A program made the position numbers and the translations under genes. This document shows positions 43,728-54,189 of a stretch of 64,000 nucleotides of DNA, one piece after another. The DNA is from Anthonomus grandis grandis (taxonomy: Eukaryota; Arthropoda; Insecta; Coleoptera; Curculionidae): the NCBI RefSeq assembly GCF_022605725.1, contig NC_065549.1, positions 42,051,690 through 42,115,689 of the forward strand, given 5' to 3'. The number at the start of each line of letters is the position of its first letter. Positions within the stretch are counted from its first letter, which is position 1. The notes under the pieces are model-generated. The model worked only from the letters and a program-made list of their open reading frames with translations. It ran no database searches and was not told where the DNA came from.

Positions 43728-44392
43728 TGGCGATGGTCAAAATGTGGAGAGTCGACGTCGTAAAATTCAAGTTCCTGCTGGTAAAAGCGTTACAAGTGCA
43801 GATTTTGAAAGCACGTTGGATAAAGACGATCAAGAGGATAATGATTTGGAAAGACGTATGGAAACCTTAGATAAAGATTCAGACCCGGAAATGAATTTTT
43901 CCCTCAGTAATTTCATGCCAATAATGGCAAAAGCTCAAGATCATTCTTCAGATGCAGACTCAGAAATGGACACTTCACTACCAAGTTTCACCGATCGAGA
44001 ATAAGTTGGATACAAATAATTCATCAGCATCAGTCTGCTTTGAGGGTAAATTGTTCCGATGTGTTTCTCCTATTTCGCTTGATTTAATAGATAAAGGAAC
44101 TTGACTTCTGGTGTGTTTCCCAACAAAATATCGAACTAGACAAAGAAATAAATATTTTATCGGACAAGTCATTAATATTACAGAAAATGACATTGAAGCC
44201 ACTTTCTTAAGAAGTCGCCCCACCAAACACTTGTCAGGATATATTTATGGATTTCCAGAAGTTCCGGATGTTTCCACCTTTCATTTTAGCCAGGTTGTTG
44301 GAGAGGTTTTCCCAGTTCATGACAAGATAGAAGCATCTACGTCAAGAAGAGACATTTTAACATTTAAATTGCATCAAAGTTGTGTAATTTAA
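43728..44392 (+). pseudogene. Pogo-type transposase tail, second copy
   Basis: 43728-44004 reads VESRRRKIQVPAGKSVTSAD and an acidic region (DKDDQEDNDLERRMETLDKD) to a stop. After a frame change and a TGA, 44111-44392 reads VCFPTKYRTRQRNKYFIGQV, NDIEATFLRSRPTKH, YGFPEVPDVSTFHFSQVVGE and ends at a stop 44390-44392. Layout (acidic stretch, then the compact FxLVxF...Y.xxV domain) is the same as in 669-1103, though the sequences are only distantly alike. No DDE part precedes it: a LINE fragment sits there. It lies in intron 2 of the Myb/SANT gene on the same strand. It could be mistaken for one of its exons, but the reading is broken. Confidence 0.55.
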
Positions 44393-44508
44393 GTAATATG
44401 TTTAAACTTGTTACATTTCTATAGAAATAAATGTTTTTTTTTTGTAAAATTGGTGTTTTTGTTAGTTTTTTTTGTGTATTTTTTTTTATCACTTTAAATT
44501 TTTTTAGG

Positions 44509-44600
44509 TGTTCCTATTCGCCCTCGTGTGGGTAGAATAGCAAATTTAACCAATTCAAATGGGTGTTTCTATTCATCCCACATTAAAGGTGAATAGAAGA
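44509..44600. repeat. Iterated 14-bp motif after the second transposase tail
   Basis: Variants of GGGTGAATAGGAAC occur reverse (GTTCCTATTCGCCC), forward (GTGGGTAGAATAGC), reverse (GTTTCTATTCATCCCA) and forward (AAAGGTGAATAGAAG) between 44509 and 44600. Another starts at 44757 and runs into the next element's insertion point. Same layout as 1278-1437 but with a different motif. Confidence 0.55.
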
Positions 44601-44769
44601 AGAGCGTTTTCATTTTTTTTTTGTAGAAAAACCTCTATTTAAAAAAAATCTATTATGCGCTTTTTGATCTACAAGTCGAGACCTGTAGATTCCTTATTTT
44701 TTGTTGTCAAAAAGGTGACTAGCATGTTAGTAACAGAGTAGGAAAGGTCCGAAACTGTTTCTATTCACT

Positions 44770-45153
44770 AGTACAGTCAATCTGTAATTAAAAAAGGCCA
44801 GAACTTTTAAAAACTATCCAAGTCGCTAGTTTTTTGAGGGTCGATTGTATTCCCGAAGAAAATCTTAAGTCCTCGGAATTGAGAGGGATTGGGAAACTCC
44901 AAAAGTTTTTCAAATCGATTTTGCGGCTAAACAGTGAGTCATGTAAAAAAACTTATTGAACATAAAATGTAGAGCTTTTTGTGCTCTACAATTCATCTCA
45001 TGGGCCCAAAACTGTAGAACCAAAATTCGAAAAGTTAGAAGGCGCCAAAGTCACCAAAAATGACTTTTTTCATTTTTTCACTGAGAAACAATTTTTTTTT
45101 TACCATCGCAAGCATTGCAAAAATGTAGAGGACAAAAATACCTACAAAATGCA
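44770..45153 (+). repeat. Left inverted repeat of the CXC element
   Basis: 384 bp; contains GTAGAGCTTTTTGTGCTCTAC (its own small hairpin, 44970-44990) and GGCGCCAAAGTCACCAAAAA. The match with the right arm is by eye about nine in ten. Confidence 0.78.
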
Positions 45154-45785
45154 TGTCTTACTTTTTTTTTCCATTTACCGTTTTTGAGATATAATGCATT
45201 TAATACCGAAATGTTTACTTTCGTGTATGTAGTCTGCCTCAGATGTTTGGCGAAAGCTGTTTTTCGTCGCCTAACGTTTGCGCATCATGAAATTAAAGTA
45301 AAAATTTGCATAGATTAAATGTTCTTTAACTTGCACAAAATAAATAATTGAAGTGATTTAGTAGAAAGGGATAAGAGAAATTGGTACATGGTTTACGGAG
45401 CACCAATTACAACAAAAGCAGAGGGCGTTGCAGTTGTGAAAGTGACCTGCCTCAATAATTATGGTTGCGTAATGCATGTAATGATAATTGATTACTGAAT
45501 AATTGCATAGTACATGTTGATAGCATTACTTTGCAAAATTCCATTCCTCACTTTTTTACTGCTATTCCATCATTAACATATTACTATATATTTATTTGAA
45601 CACTTACCTGAATGTGAATATTTATCTTGAAACATCGTTTATGGTCGCCTGCGACCACTCGACACGACATTTCGTCCACGCATTGAATTTTTAAATTTTA
45701 AAGCATAACGAGAATACAGTGGGACAAGGTAGTTTACGAAAAATTTATTATACAATAAATAGTTCGAAAGCATACAAAATTTGTT

Positions 45786-46241
45786 TTAATTTTTTTTCGG
45801 TCTTCCTCTTCTTTTTGATTTCTTTTTTGGTGGTTCTTCAACTTCATCTAATTCTAAAGAGCAGTTGGAAGATGTATCCGACATTGATTTTCCTTCTTCG
45901 TCCATTGCATTTCGGTTCTCTGAGGGGCTTGGGTATTTTGGCAATTTGAAAACTTGTGAAGGTAAATCATCAACGTCATCCTCTTCCAAATATATTGGGG
46001 CAACGTTGCTGCAGTTTTCTCCTGCACAGTACTTACAAGCAACAGAGCATATAAGACCTGCTTTGCGACATCCGCAGGCTGCCCCACAGTCATTCGTCTT
46101 GCATCCACAAGAAATTGCTTTCAGTATCGATTCTGGCCCTGGATCTTTCGAATTCGCTGCCGGTTTCAGTCCTTGATTTGTCTTCTCCCACCCCCATTCC
46201 AGTGGATCCATAGTGTGGCCCAACCACGACTGCAACTGCAA
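45786..46241 (-). CDS. Tesmin/TSO1-like CXC-domain protein fragment
   Basis: 151 codons from a TTG after a TAG; the first ATG is at 46211 (HTM|DPLEWGW), which would give 141 aa. The N-terminal part reads SWLGHTMDPLEWGWEK. The core has the cysteine ladder C-x-C-x4-C-x3-C-x-C-x6-C-x3-C-x2-C-x4-C, spanning ISCGCKTNDCGAACGCRKAG and LICSVACKYCAGENCSN, which is the tesmin/TSO1 (CXC) pattern that binds zinc and DNA. An acidic middle and a basic tail (PPKKKSKRRGRPKKN, AT-hook-like GRPKK) follow, with the stop at 45786-45788 and AATAAA-type signals just beyond. The frame is cut on its 5' side by the inverted repeat, so it is probably the tail of a longer protein of the parent element. It may still be translatable. 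Confidence 0.6.
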   Translation of the reverse strand: MQLQSWLGHTMDPLEWGWEKTNQGLKPAANSKDPGPESILKAISCGCKTNDCGAACGCRKAGLICSVACKYCAGENCSNVAPIYLEEDDVDDLPSQVFKLPKYPSPSENRNAMDEEGKSMSDTSSNCSLELDEVEEPPKKKSKRRGRPKKN

Positions 46242-46271
46242 CTAGGCTCTGCGACTGTGGAGGTTTGCCAT

Positions 46272-46655
46272 TGCATTTTGTAGGTATTTTTGTTCTCTAC
46301 ATTTTTGCAATCCTTATAGTAAAACAAAAATTGTTTCTCAGTGAAAAAATGAAAAGTCATTTTTGGTGACTTTGGCGCCCTCTAACTTTTCGAATTTTGG
46401 TTCTACAGCTTCGGGCCCACGAGATGAATTGTAGAGCACAAAAAGCTCTACATTTTATGTTCAATAAGTTTTTCTGTATGACTCGCTGTTTAGCTGGAAA
46501 ATCGATTTGAAAAACTTTTTGAGTTTCCCAAAAAAGGGGAGGGGTGAGACTCTCAATTCCGAGGACTTAAGCTTTTCTTCGGAAATAGAATCGACTCTCA
46601 AAAAATTAGCGACTTGGATAGTTTAAAAAAAAAAAAATTACAGATTGACTGTACT
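46272..46655 (-). repeat. Right inverted repeat of the CXC element
   Basis: Inverted copy of 44770-45153; an A-rich run (46624-46637) is the main length difference. Confidence 0.78.
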
Positions 46656-46787
46656 ACACCCCATTTTACGGTATATGAAAGACTGTTTAATTTTTGCTAC
46701 CCCGTAGAACATTACTTTAACTACGTTAAAATTACAATTTCTTTTTGAATCAAATATTAGTTTTTAAATTATTCTTATTTCTTTTAG

Positions 46788-47358
46788 TGAAATCCACGAG
46801 ATATTAAAACTGGAAAAACCATCTTTTCAAAAGGAACTCGAAGAATTTACAAAGTATAATATGACTCTGCCGCCCGGATTTAGCCCGAAACCGGAACCCG
46901 AAGAACATTATGAAAACTATGAAAGTTTGGACGAACCTAGCCACGTTGAAGAAGACGAACGACTTAACTTAATAGTAGAGGAAGATTCACCCAACGGGGC
47001 TAAGCGGAAAAACGAAGACTATGAACTTTGTTACGAGTCTGATGAAAACGATTCAATTAGTTGCTCAGAAACGCCAGAGGAAGCAGCTGAACTTATAAAT
47101 GAAGTAAAAGATTTAAAGCGTGTTTTAAAAAGAAATCTAGATGCGAATAGTGATATTTTAAGAGCGCATAATTTTACGCACGAACAAATGGTAACCTTTG
47201 TTGAGAACCTTGAAAAACAGGAAGCTCAAAAGATTGAACTGAAGAAACGGAAAATAGAACAACAATCAGTGTTGATACAACAGATTAAGATTCAGAATAG
47301 TCTTATTGCTAAACTAATTCAAAAAATAGGAAATAGTTCAAGTAATAATAGCAAATAG
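46788..47358 (+). CDS. Myb/SANT-like DNA-binding protein, exon 3
   Basis: Acceptor TTTTAG (46787) joins phase 2 to exon 2 (FEN|EIHEILKLEKPSF), which restores the conserved helix that closes the domain. 571 bases to TAG 47356-47358, making about 302 aa in all. An acidic Glu/Asp-rich linker (PEPEEHYENYESLDEPSHVE) is followed by a basic/hydrophobic helix likely to form a coiled coil (LEKQEAQKIELKKRKIEQQS). C-terminal coiled coils after a trihelix-type domain commonly mediate dimerisation. ATTAAA at about 47439 may serve as poly(A) signal. Confidence 0.78.
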
Positions 47359-48934
47359 CGGATATTGGAAGAGAGGGAGACCTTGAAATAGTCTTTTTTT
47401 GATTTTTAATGTAATTTAATATTAGTGTTCTCACTTTATTAAAATATATTTTAATTTTCTATATCTTTTTAATTAATCATTGTAATCTACGAAAAGAGTG
47501 AACATCAACAAAAAATGGTAATATATACAGGGTGTTACAAATTTCGGTGCAAATATTTAAAGAGCGTATTGTTCGAGTCAAAATAAGCCTTTTTTTCCTA
47601 TAAACATGTGTCCTAAAATGCTCCTCAGAGGTGCAGCCCACGCAAATTGCCCGGTATAATAAAGTCCCCGGTTATTTTTTGAATGCCCTTTTTCTTTTTG
47701 ATCTAAAAAAACGGTGTGAATCCAATTTTAGAGGAGGACTCGGGAGGCTTGTTTTATTTTCAGTATTACCAACAAAAAATATATTAAGTCACGGTAATAA
47801 AGTTGACGACGTTTGACGTGTGATCTGTCATGAACTAAATTAATTTTTTTCATTGTTTTTAAACCAGAATTTGGATTCTAAAATCAGGATCAACATGTTC
47901 ACTCGATATGATTATTTCTAAATAACATTTTCAATTGTGAGTACAGCAGCGGATTGCCTAGCTTTTGGCGATTTGTAAACGACATGCTTGGGTACACAGA
48001 ACACAAATATATAGAGGTTGAGGTGGTTGCATACAAAGTGAAAGAAATTCCTCTGACAAATCAGCTAGCGTCCTGTCGCTTGGCAACGGAAAAGCAGCTC
48101 TTGTAACTAACTTGACAGTTTGACGTGCCTAATTGAACCAACCTATGTCTCGTCTCAGCGAACACAGGAATTGGTATGATACAAGCATGAAATAAAATTT
48201 AAAAAATAGGCAGTGCAAACCTTATGAATCAATTTACTAAATGATTCATGAGGAAAAAAGACAAAATAAATGTTTAAATAAATATGTATTGTAGTGTAAA
48301 TCCAGTAGTATCAGCATTATTAAAATTTGTGGAGAGAACTGATCAGAAGAAATTCTATAGCTCAAAGTCTTTTAATAAAATTTACATGGCATACCGCTCT
48401 CCATGTTTTTCTTGTAATAGGAACTGAAGGAAATTAAAAAAATCTTTTATTACTATGTTTATCAGAACCATTTAAAATATACATACTCTTACATCAAGGA
48501 AATTGTTAGGAAAATGTTTAATTGTTGAAGAGAAAATGAGAGGCCAGACATTTTATAATATGTATTTATAATAATCAAGTTAAAAATTAAATACTTGAAA
48601 AGTGAAACTTCTTCATTGAAATCAACAGAATTTGATTTTATTAAAGACTAAAGATTGACTGAATACAAAAACATAATAGTAATAAATTTGCATTGCATTG
48701 AATTGCTTGTTTTTTAAAATAACATCCTTAAAACAAATAGCAAACGCAACCCACGCTTGTATTCATTAAAATCAAAAACAAACTCAAATGGTATGACAAT
48801 GACAAATGATGTTCTATCAGTCAATGGCAACAACTGTCTGTCAGCTCCCTTTCAATTTTGCCAAGCAAGACGGCCGAGATGCGATTTCTATTTTCACTTT
48901 TCACCATACAAGCTTCATACAATGTATGAAGCTG
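47359..48934. other. Intergenic region with one Tc1/IS630-like terminus
   Basis: ACAGGGTGTTACAAATTTCG at 47528 looks like a transposon end. About 290 bases beyond it (to about 47820) read like the interior of a short element, but no partner end was found. The rest, to the LINE C target duplication, is AT-rich without readable protein. Confidence 0.38.
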
Positions 48935-48935
48935 T

Positions 48936-49340
48936 ATGAAGGAATGTAATGAAATACGTAAAAGTACGAAAGAAGATTTTTTAATAGTAATGTTAAATAG
49001 AATTTGTTCTTCATCTGATGTTTTAAAAAATTTAATTCAAAATCATGTTGATACAAACACTTTAGTGATGACAAGCCCTTATACTTATTTAAACCATAAT
49101 GTTATCTATAATAGTAATAAGGCCCTTTATCGTATTTTTCATGAGAATAATATTAATCTGTGTGGGATTTTGGAGTCTAATCACGCCAGTAACTTTGGTT
49201 CAGACTTGGCATCATTATTACATGCACATATTTTCAAATATTTTAAAATTAATATTTCATCGAATAAATTGTCTTTGAATCATCAAATTAATGAGTCTGA
49301 ACTAGTTACTGATCGTGAATTGGATTCTTCTTTTTTATAG
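48936..49340 (+). CDS. LINE C ORF1 remnant
   Basis: 134 aa from an ATG that lies in the target duplication, so the real protein starts upstream in the parent element and this copy is 5'-truncated. It reads ICSSSDVLKNLIQNHVDTNT, YLNHNVIYNSNKALYRIFHE and ASNFGSDLASLLHAHIFKYF. I recognise no zinc knuckle or RRM. It precedes ORF2 with only two bases between stop (49338-49340) and ATG (49343), the usual tight ORF1-ORF2 arrangement. A role in RNA binding is inferred from position only. Confidence 0.55.
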   Translation: MKECNEIRKSTKEDFLIVMLNRICSSSDVLKNLIQNHVDTNTLVMTSPYTYLNHNVIYNSNKALYRIFHENNINLCGILESNHASNFGSDLASLLHAHIFKYFKINISSNKLSLNHQINESELVTDRELDSSFL

Positions 49341-49342
49341 AC

Positions 49343-52146
49343 ATGTCCACGAAAGTTGAGTCTCATTCATGTTTATATTCTACTAGTAAAATTGAAATTA
49401 ACTCTTCGAAAAACTTAAGTATCTTTATTCTTAATATACAATCCCTAAGAAACAAGATGGATGAGCTTCATCTTTTGCTGGACACATGTAATTTTCCTGA
49501 TATTGTACTTCTGACTGAGCACTGGTTGAGGCCTAGTGAATGTTTTTTAATATCTGACTATCTTCCTATATCAAATTTTTGTCGTCAACAATCTATACAT
49601 GGAGGAACCATGATCTTGGCTAGGCAAACAATTGAAACGATTTTTTGTAATATTGATAAGTATGATAATCCTCTGTTAGAGAATGTTTTTGAATTCTCTC
49701 TTTCTTTTTGTAAGCGTTTTAATTTATATATTCTTTGTGTTTATAGGCCACCTACAGGAGATATTGCTATGTTTCTGGACAAACTTGATTCTATTTTATC
49801 CCAGTTGTCCCTACACTCTAAGGTTGTATTGGCTGGTGACTTTAATATCAACTACACTGATAAAACCTTGCCACGTACTTCTCTTTTAAGTATTTTAAAT
49901 TCTTACGACTTGAAAATGCACGTTCTTTCTCCCACACGAATAACTTCTTCATCTGCAACTACAATTGACTATTTCTGTACAAATTTTGATGACGTTTTAT
50001 GCACAGTACTCCCATCTGGTATTTCCGACCATGAAGCTATTCTTGCTAAAATGCCATATAATACTGTATCATCTTCATCTCATTATATGGGAAGAATTTT
50101 CAGCAGGAGAAATTTCAATGCTTTTTCTGCTGCTACAGCTTCGGTAAATTGGAATGCACTTGAAACGGCTTCTGATTCACTTACTTTATTTTTTCAAGTT
50201 CTGTGTGATAAGATCAATCAGTGCTTTCCTAAAATGAGGCTTAAAACCAAGAAACGAAAACCATGGGTTACAAGAGGCCTTAGAATTTCTGCTAAAAACC
50301 TCCGTTTTTTGACTAAATTGTGCAAATATACCACAAATGAAAATATCCTTGTATATCATCAGAAATACCGTAGTCTGTACAGAAAGACAATTAAAGCAGC
50401 AAAATCTAATTATTATAGGGATCGCTTAAATATGTCATCAAATAGGCAAAGAGAGTGTTGGTCGATTATTAATGATTTTAGACATTGCCATAGAAAAGTA
50501 TCGGAACCGGAGTTAAGACCTGACATTTTAAACGACTATTATTGTGATATACCTAATATCTTGCTCAAGGGCATTCGTAGTAACATTGATCCCTTACACT
50601 ATCTTCAACAAGTGTCGGTTGAGCATTCATTTTTCTTTCATCCTGTCGAACTTACCGAAGTAAAAAATGAAATCAAACGCCTAAAGAACCATAAATCATC
50701 TGGAGCTGATGGGATATCTTCGAGGTTGTTACTCTTTTTGCCTGATTCAGCCTTAAATGCTTTAGTTTCTGCCATAAACAATTCTTTACATAATGGCATT
50801 TTTCCTTCATGTTTAAAAGAGGCAGTGGTTATCCCTCTTCATAAGGGTGGAGATTTGGATCAGCCTTGTAATTTCCGTCCCATTTCTATTTTGTCTACTC
50901 TCTCTAAGATAGTTGAAAAACTTGCAAAAAGCAGAATTTTGTCCTTTTTACATCATCATTTTGTCTGCAAATCAGTTTGGATTTCAAGCCGGTAAAGGGA
51001 CTCATGATGCTGTTTTTAGCTTTTTGGAGAGCGTCTATGTGTCCTTGAATTCTGGAAAGTCATCGGCGGCAGTGTTTTGTGATCTATCCAAAGCATTTGA
51101 CTGTGTGGATCATGGAATACTGTTATCTAAACTCGATAAATATGGTTTTAGAGGCGTAGCATTGCGATGGCTTGAGTCCTATCTATCAAATCGTACTCAG
51201 AAGGTTTCAGTGTCTGGGCGTTTGTCTGCCTCTAGATCCCTAAAATGCGGCGTTCCCCAGGGTTCAGTGTTGGGACCACCGTTATTTTTACTGTATGTGG
51301 ATGACTTGAGTTCATTGAAACTGCAAGGTGGTTCAGTTTGCTGATGATACCACCATACTATGGAGCCATAAAAATTCTGACTATATTAAGACTTGTATCC
51401 TTAAAGACCTTCAGATTTTATCAGAGTGGTGTGCTTCCAACAGGCTCGTGTTTAATGTAAGAAAGACGTCTATTATGGGGTTTAAGTGCGATGTTCAGGG
51501 TCTGATGTTTGACGAAAATTCCCTCTTGCAGAATAAAGAGTGCTGCAAGTTCCTAGGAATTACCATTGATGGTGGCCTTCGGTTTGAAGATCATATTTTA
51601 CATTTAGCTGGGAAATTATCTTCTGGATGTTTCGCAGTAAGAATGGCAAAACAAGAGCTGGGAGGGTTGGTTGCACGTTCAGTGTACTTTTCACTTATTG
51701 AATCTCATATTCGGTATGGCTTGCCTTTTTGGGGTTTAACCAATAAGGGGCTACTTAACATTATCTTTGTTATTCAAAAAAAAGCAGTTAGATACCTGTG
51801 TTCTGCTAAGTTAAGAGATTCTTGCAAACCCCTCTTCATTTCTGAAAAAATCCTAACTCTTTTTTCACTCTTTATCTTAGAAACAGCTGCTCTTATTTAC
51901 AAAATTCCCAAACTACCCTCTGACACTGGCCATTTGACTCGTCGTGTAAATGATGTTCCCCTACCTATTCCTACGTCTTCCCTTACCAAAAACTCATTAA
52001 TTTACATAAGTAAAAAAATTTACAATCATGTTCCTCTGTGTGTTAGACATATATCGGATGTTAAGAAATTTAAGAGAGAATTAAAGTCGCTTTTATTGGC
52101 TAAGGCATATTATAACCTGGATGACTTTTTTAATGATAGGTTTTAA
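49343..52146 (+). pseudogene. LINE C ORF2: endonuclease and reverse transcriptase, two frameshifts
   Basis: Frame 1 (49343-50995): endonuclease LNIQSLRNKMDELHLLLDTC, LLTEHWLRPSECFLISDY, YRPPTGDIAMFLDKLDS, LAGDFNINYTD, TTIDYFCTN, SGISDHEAILAK; linker NRQRECWSIINDFRH; RT KSSGADGISSRLLLFLP and NFRPISILSTLSKIVEKL. A small deletion near 50960 shifts to 50913-51344 (NQFGFQAGKGTHDAVF, DLSKAFDCVDHGILLSKL, CGVPQGSVLGPPLFLLYVDD). A second near 51330 shifts to 51328-52146 (VQFADDTTILW, IIFVIQKKAVRYLC, VKKFKRELKSLLLAKAYYNL), stop at 52144-52146. All catalytic residues are present; only these two lesions disable it. Confidence 0.88.
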
Positions 52147-52426
52147 CCTTGGACATGTTGGAAAGTTTTCTTTTTTTCCTTTTTTCTTCTCTAGTTTTGT
52201 CAACAAGTTTACCTTTACTTAGTAATTGATTGTTTTATTTAGTTATCTTTAATTTAAGTATGTTCAAAAAGTTTTGTCTTCTTGTGTTTAATTTTGTTCA
52301 TTGTTTTGTCAATTTTTGAAATTGTATTTGTGTTTTGTTTTTTTAGCTTGTAGGATGCTTGTACACAAGATTATTCTTACGTAATATAGCACATTTTCTT
52401 TCTTTCTTTCTTTCTATGAAGGAATG

Positions 52427-52802
52427 ATATACCCAAGTACATGTCATATGCTTGGGTATATTATCTGCATTGGGCGATATAACTTCCTCCTTATTTAATA
52501 CACAAATAATGTATCAGCATTCTTATTTAAATGTATTTGGTTCGCTGTTTCTCAAAACCGAATTATTGTTAATTGTCTGTCTGTGTTGTTTATCATAGAA
52601 TAATATATATAATTATTTACGTTTACTAGAAAAACCCTTGTTAATTACAAACCCTTATAAAATCATCTATATATCTATATTTTACCTTGATTTTTGTAGA
52701 TGGTTGTACCTATTAACTTTTATAAAAGGTAAAAACACAAAATCTACAGCATTACAAATACATTATTAAAATTATAATTTTATATATATTTAAAATTATA
52801 AA
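52427..52802. other. Spacer containing the empty site of a MITE
   Basis: AT-rich. CCCTTGTTAATTACAAACCC at 52635-52654 and the following 80 bases match the flanks of the MITE at 59587-59714, here without the MITE. Confidence 0.5.
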
Positions 52803-52840
52803 GGTTACATGCTTCGCTCGACTAGAGCATCATCAGACCC
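52803..52840 (-). ncRNA. Hammerhead-like motif, second copy, candidate
   Basis: On the minus strand: GGGT, CTGATGA, T, GCTC-TAGTC-GAGC, GAAG, CATGTA, ACC. The CTGATGA core and stem II are as at 8925, and GGGT/ACCT could form stem I. The third core base run is GAAG where GAAA is expected, so this copy is probably inactive. It lies about 450 bp from a Penelope-like coding fragment, on the other strand. Confidence 0.45.
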
Positions 52841-53199
52841 AAACAATAATTAAAATAATGTAACCCGAAAAAAGGAAAATTCAACAAAAACTTACCATAA
52901 CATACACAAAACACCTAACATATAAGTAAACAAAGCTTACAATAAAGTGGCACTATCTATGTACAAAGAACTCAAGTAAACAATCAAATGACCTTATACA
53001 TTTTAGAAATCTAACAATCATTTTGAGAGTCTAGAACTATTTAAGGTTATTAAAAGCTAGGTGGCCATCAAAATCAAACCTTTCATTAACACAGGACAGA
53101 TCTGGGCTTTTAAAAGCTTTAGTAATTTCCATTGTCTCCAACAAGTCTAGTTTTTTACTTTTGTTGCACTGATGAAGTATGCTAGAAAATCATGGCTGA

Positions 53200-54059
53200 A
53201 ACAACAAATCAAATACCACTACAGGAACTTAAACAACGTCAATGTAAAATTAAAGTTTCTATTTTTCAAACTTAACAACGTATTACATTATGCAGAATTT
53301 AGGTATTTATTTGGATTGTAAATTTAGAGATAAAGTAACAACTTTCGGCTCTAATACTTTTAATAGATTACACAAGAAACTTAGTAACCTTAAAAAGAAA
53401 TATATAACTTCACTTAATGATTTCCACGAATATCGAAGTAATTTTAATCATGTTTTTCACGATAGATTTATGAACCTTAGTGGTGTTTCTTTTTCTGAAG
53501 TCGAATTAAAATTTCTTAACAACAATTTAAAATTTAGTCTTCTTACTAGAACCGACCGATGTGTTAGGGAAACATTGGCTGTAGAGGCTGAAAATGCTCT
53601 ACAGTCAACGGATATATTAAATAAGAACATTTTAAGAGCAAGAATAATTTCCTTTTTAAATCAAAATTGTTTCCTTAACAATAAACAGAGAATAAATCAA
53701 AATCACAACAAAATATTAAGATCAATAAAAAAGAAAATGAGGGACAACGATATAGTTTTCACAAAAGCCGATAAGGGATCATGCTTACTTGCCTTAAAAA
53801 GAGACGATTACATAAATAAAGTAATGGATTTTCTAAACACAGATGACTTTGAAAATGTCGACAGTGATCCGACAGGTCCATTCTTTAATAAAATAAAAAA
53901 GTCTTAGACATGACCTTGGTAACCTTAGAATATTTTAATTCCACAAAACAAAAACTATATCCCATACAACCCTAAAACACCTCTATTATATGGGTTGCCA
54001 AAAGTCCATAAAACTAGCATGCCAATTAGACCTGTGGTTTCCTTTGTTGACTCCCCTTG
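53200..54059 (+). pseudogene. Penelope-like retroelement, N-terminal part and start of RT
   Basis: 53290-53907 is open (205 aa): GIYLDCKFRDKVTTFGSNTF, NLSGVSFSEVELKFLNNNLK and VFTKADKGSCLLALKRDDYI, where the KADKG motif and position are typical of Penelope-like proteins. After a stop the next frame gives NPKTPLLYGLPKVHKTSMPI and RPVVSFVDSP, the first RT block of Penelope-like elements. The sequence breaks at 54059, where a half MITE starts. RT core and GIY-YIG endonuclease are absent. Known: such elements retrotranspose with a telomerase-like RT. Inactive here. Confidence 0.78.
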
Positions 54060-54063
54060 TTAA

Positions 54064-54106
54064 AGTCCAGTGCAACGATATATTAGAATGGCCACCCATC
54101 AAAACA
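54064..54106. mobile_element. Half copy of the TTAA MITE
   Basis: AGTCCAGTGCAACGATATAT and the next 20 or so bases follow a TTAA (54060-54063) and match one arm of 59587-59714; the other arm is absent. Confidence 0.65.
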
Positions 54107-54189
54107 CCTTACCTTATAAATCATAGTACATATACCTTATAAATCATAAGAATTAATTTAAAGCTTAAAATATAGAAAGTATGAATTAG

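Larger units (their letters stand above)
44770..46655. mobile_element. Long-inverted-repeat element carrying a CXC-domain ORF
   Basis: 384-bp terminal inverted repeats (44770-45153 and 46272-46655) face each other around 1.1 kb. Termini read AGTACAGTCAATCTGTAAT inward. It was inserted into the CTATTCAC...CCCCATTTTA context of the iterated-motif region. The only frame is a minus-strand CXC-domain fragment at 45786-46241. No transposase of any known type is visible, so this looks like an internally deleted, non-autonomous derivative. The superfamily is not assigned, and the target duplication is unclear (CTA-like). Confidence 0.72.
48935..52426 (+). mobile_element. LINE C with a 12-bp target-site duplication
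   Basis: TATGAAGGAATG occurs at 48935-48946 and 52415-52426, bracketing a 3.47-kb B-family LINE (48947-52414). The 3' end is GGATGCTTGTACACAAGATT and a TTTCTTTCTTTCTTTCTA tail. It is the longest B-family copy here and serves as reference for B, the 43430 fragment and the 63297 fragment. The perfect duplication indicates a young insertion, though ORF2 already has two small deletions. Confidence 0.92.

Noticed and set aside
43744..44004. Possible extra exon of the Myb/SANT gene
   Set aside because: Exons 2 and 3 already join in phase and restore the domain; this piece resembles transposase linkers and ends in a stop.
45865..46176. 103-aa plus frame
   Set aside because: Antisense of the CXC ORF.
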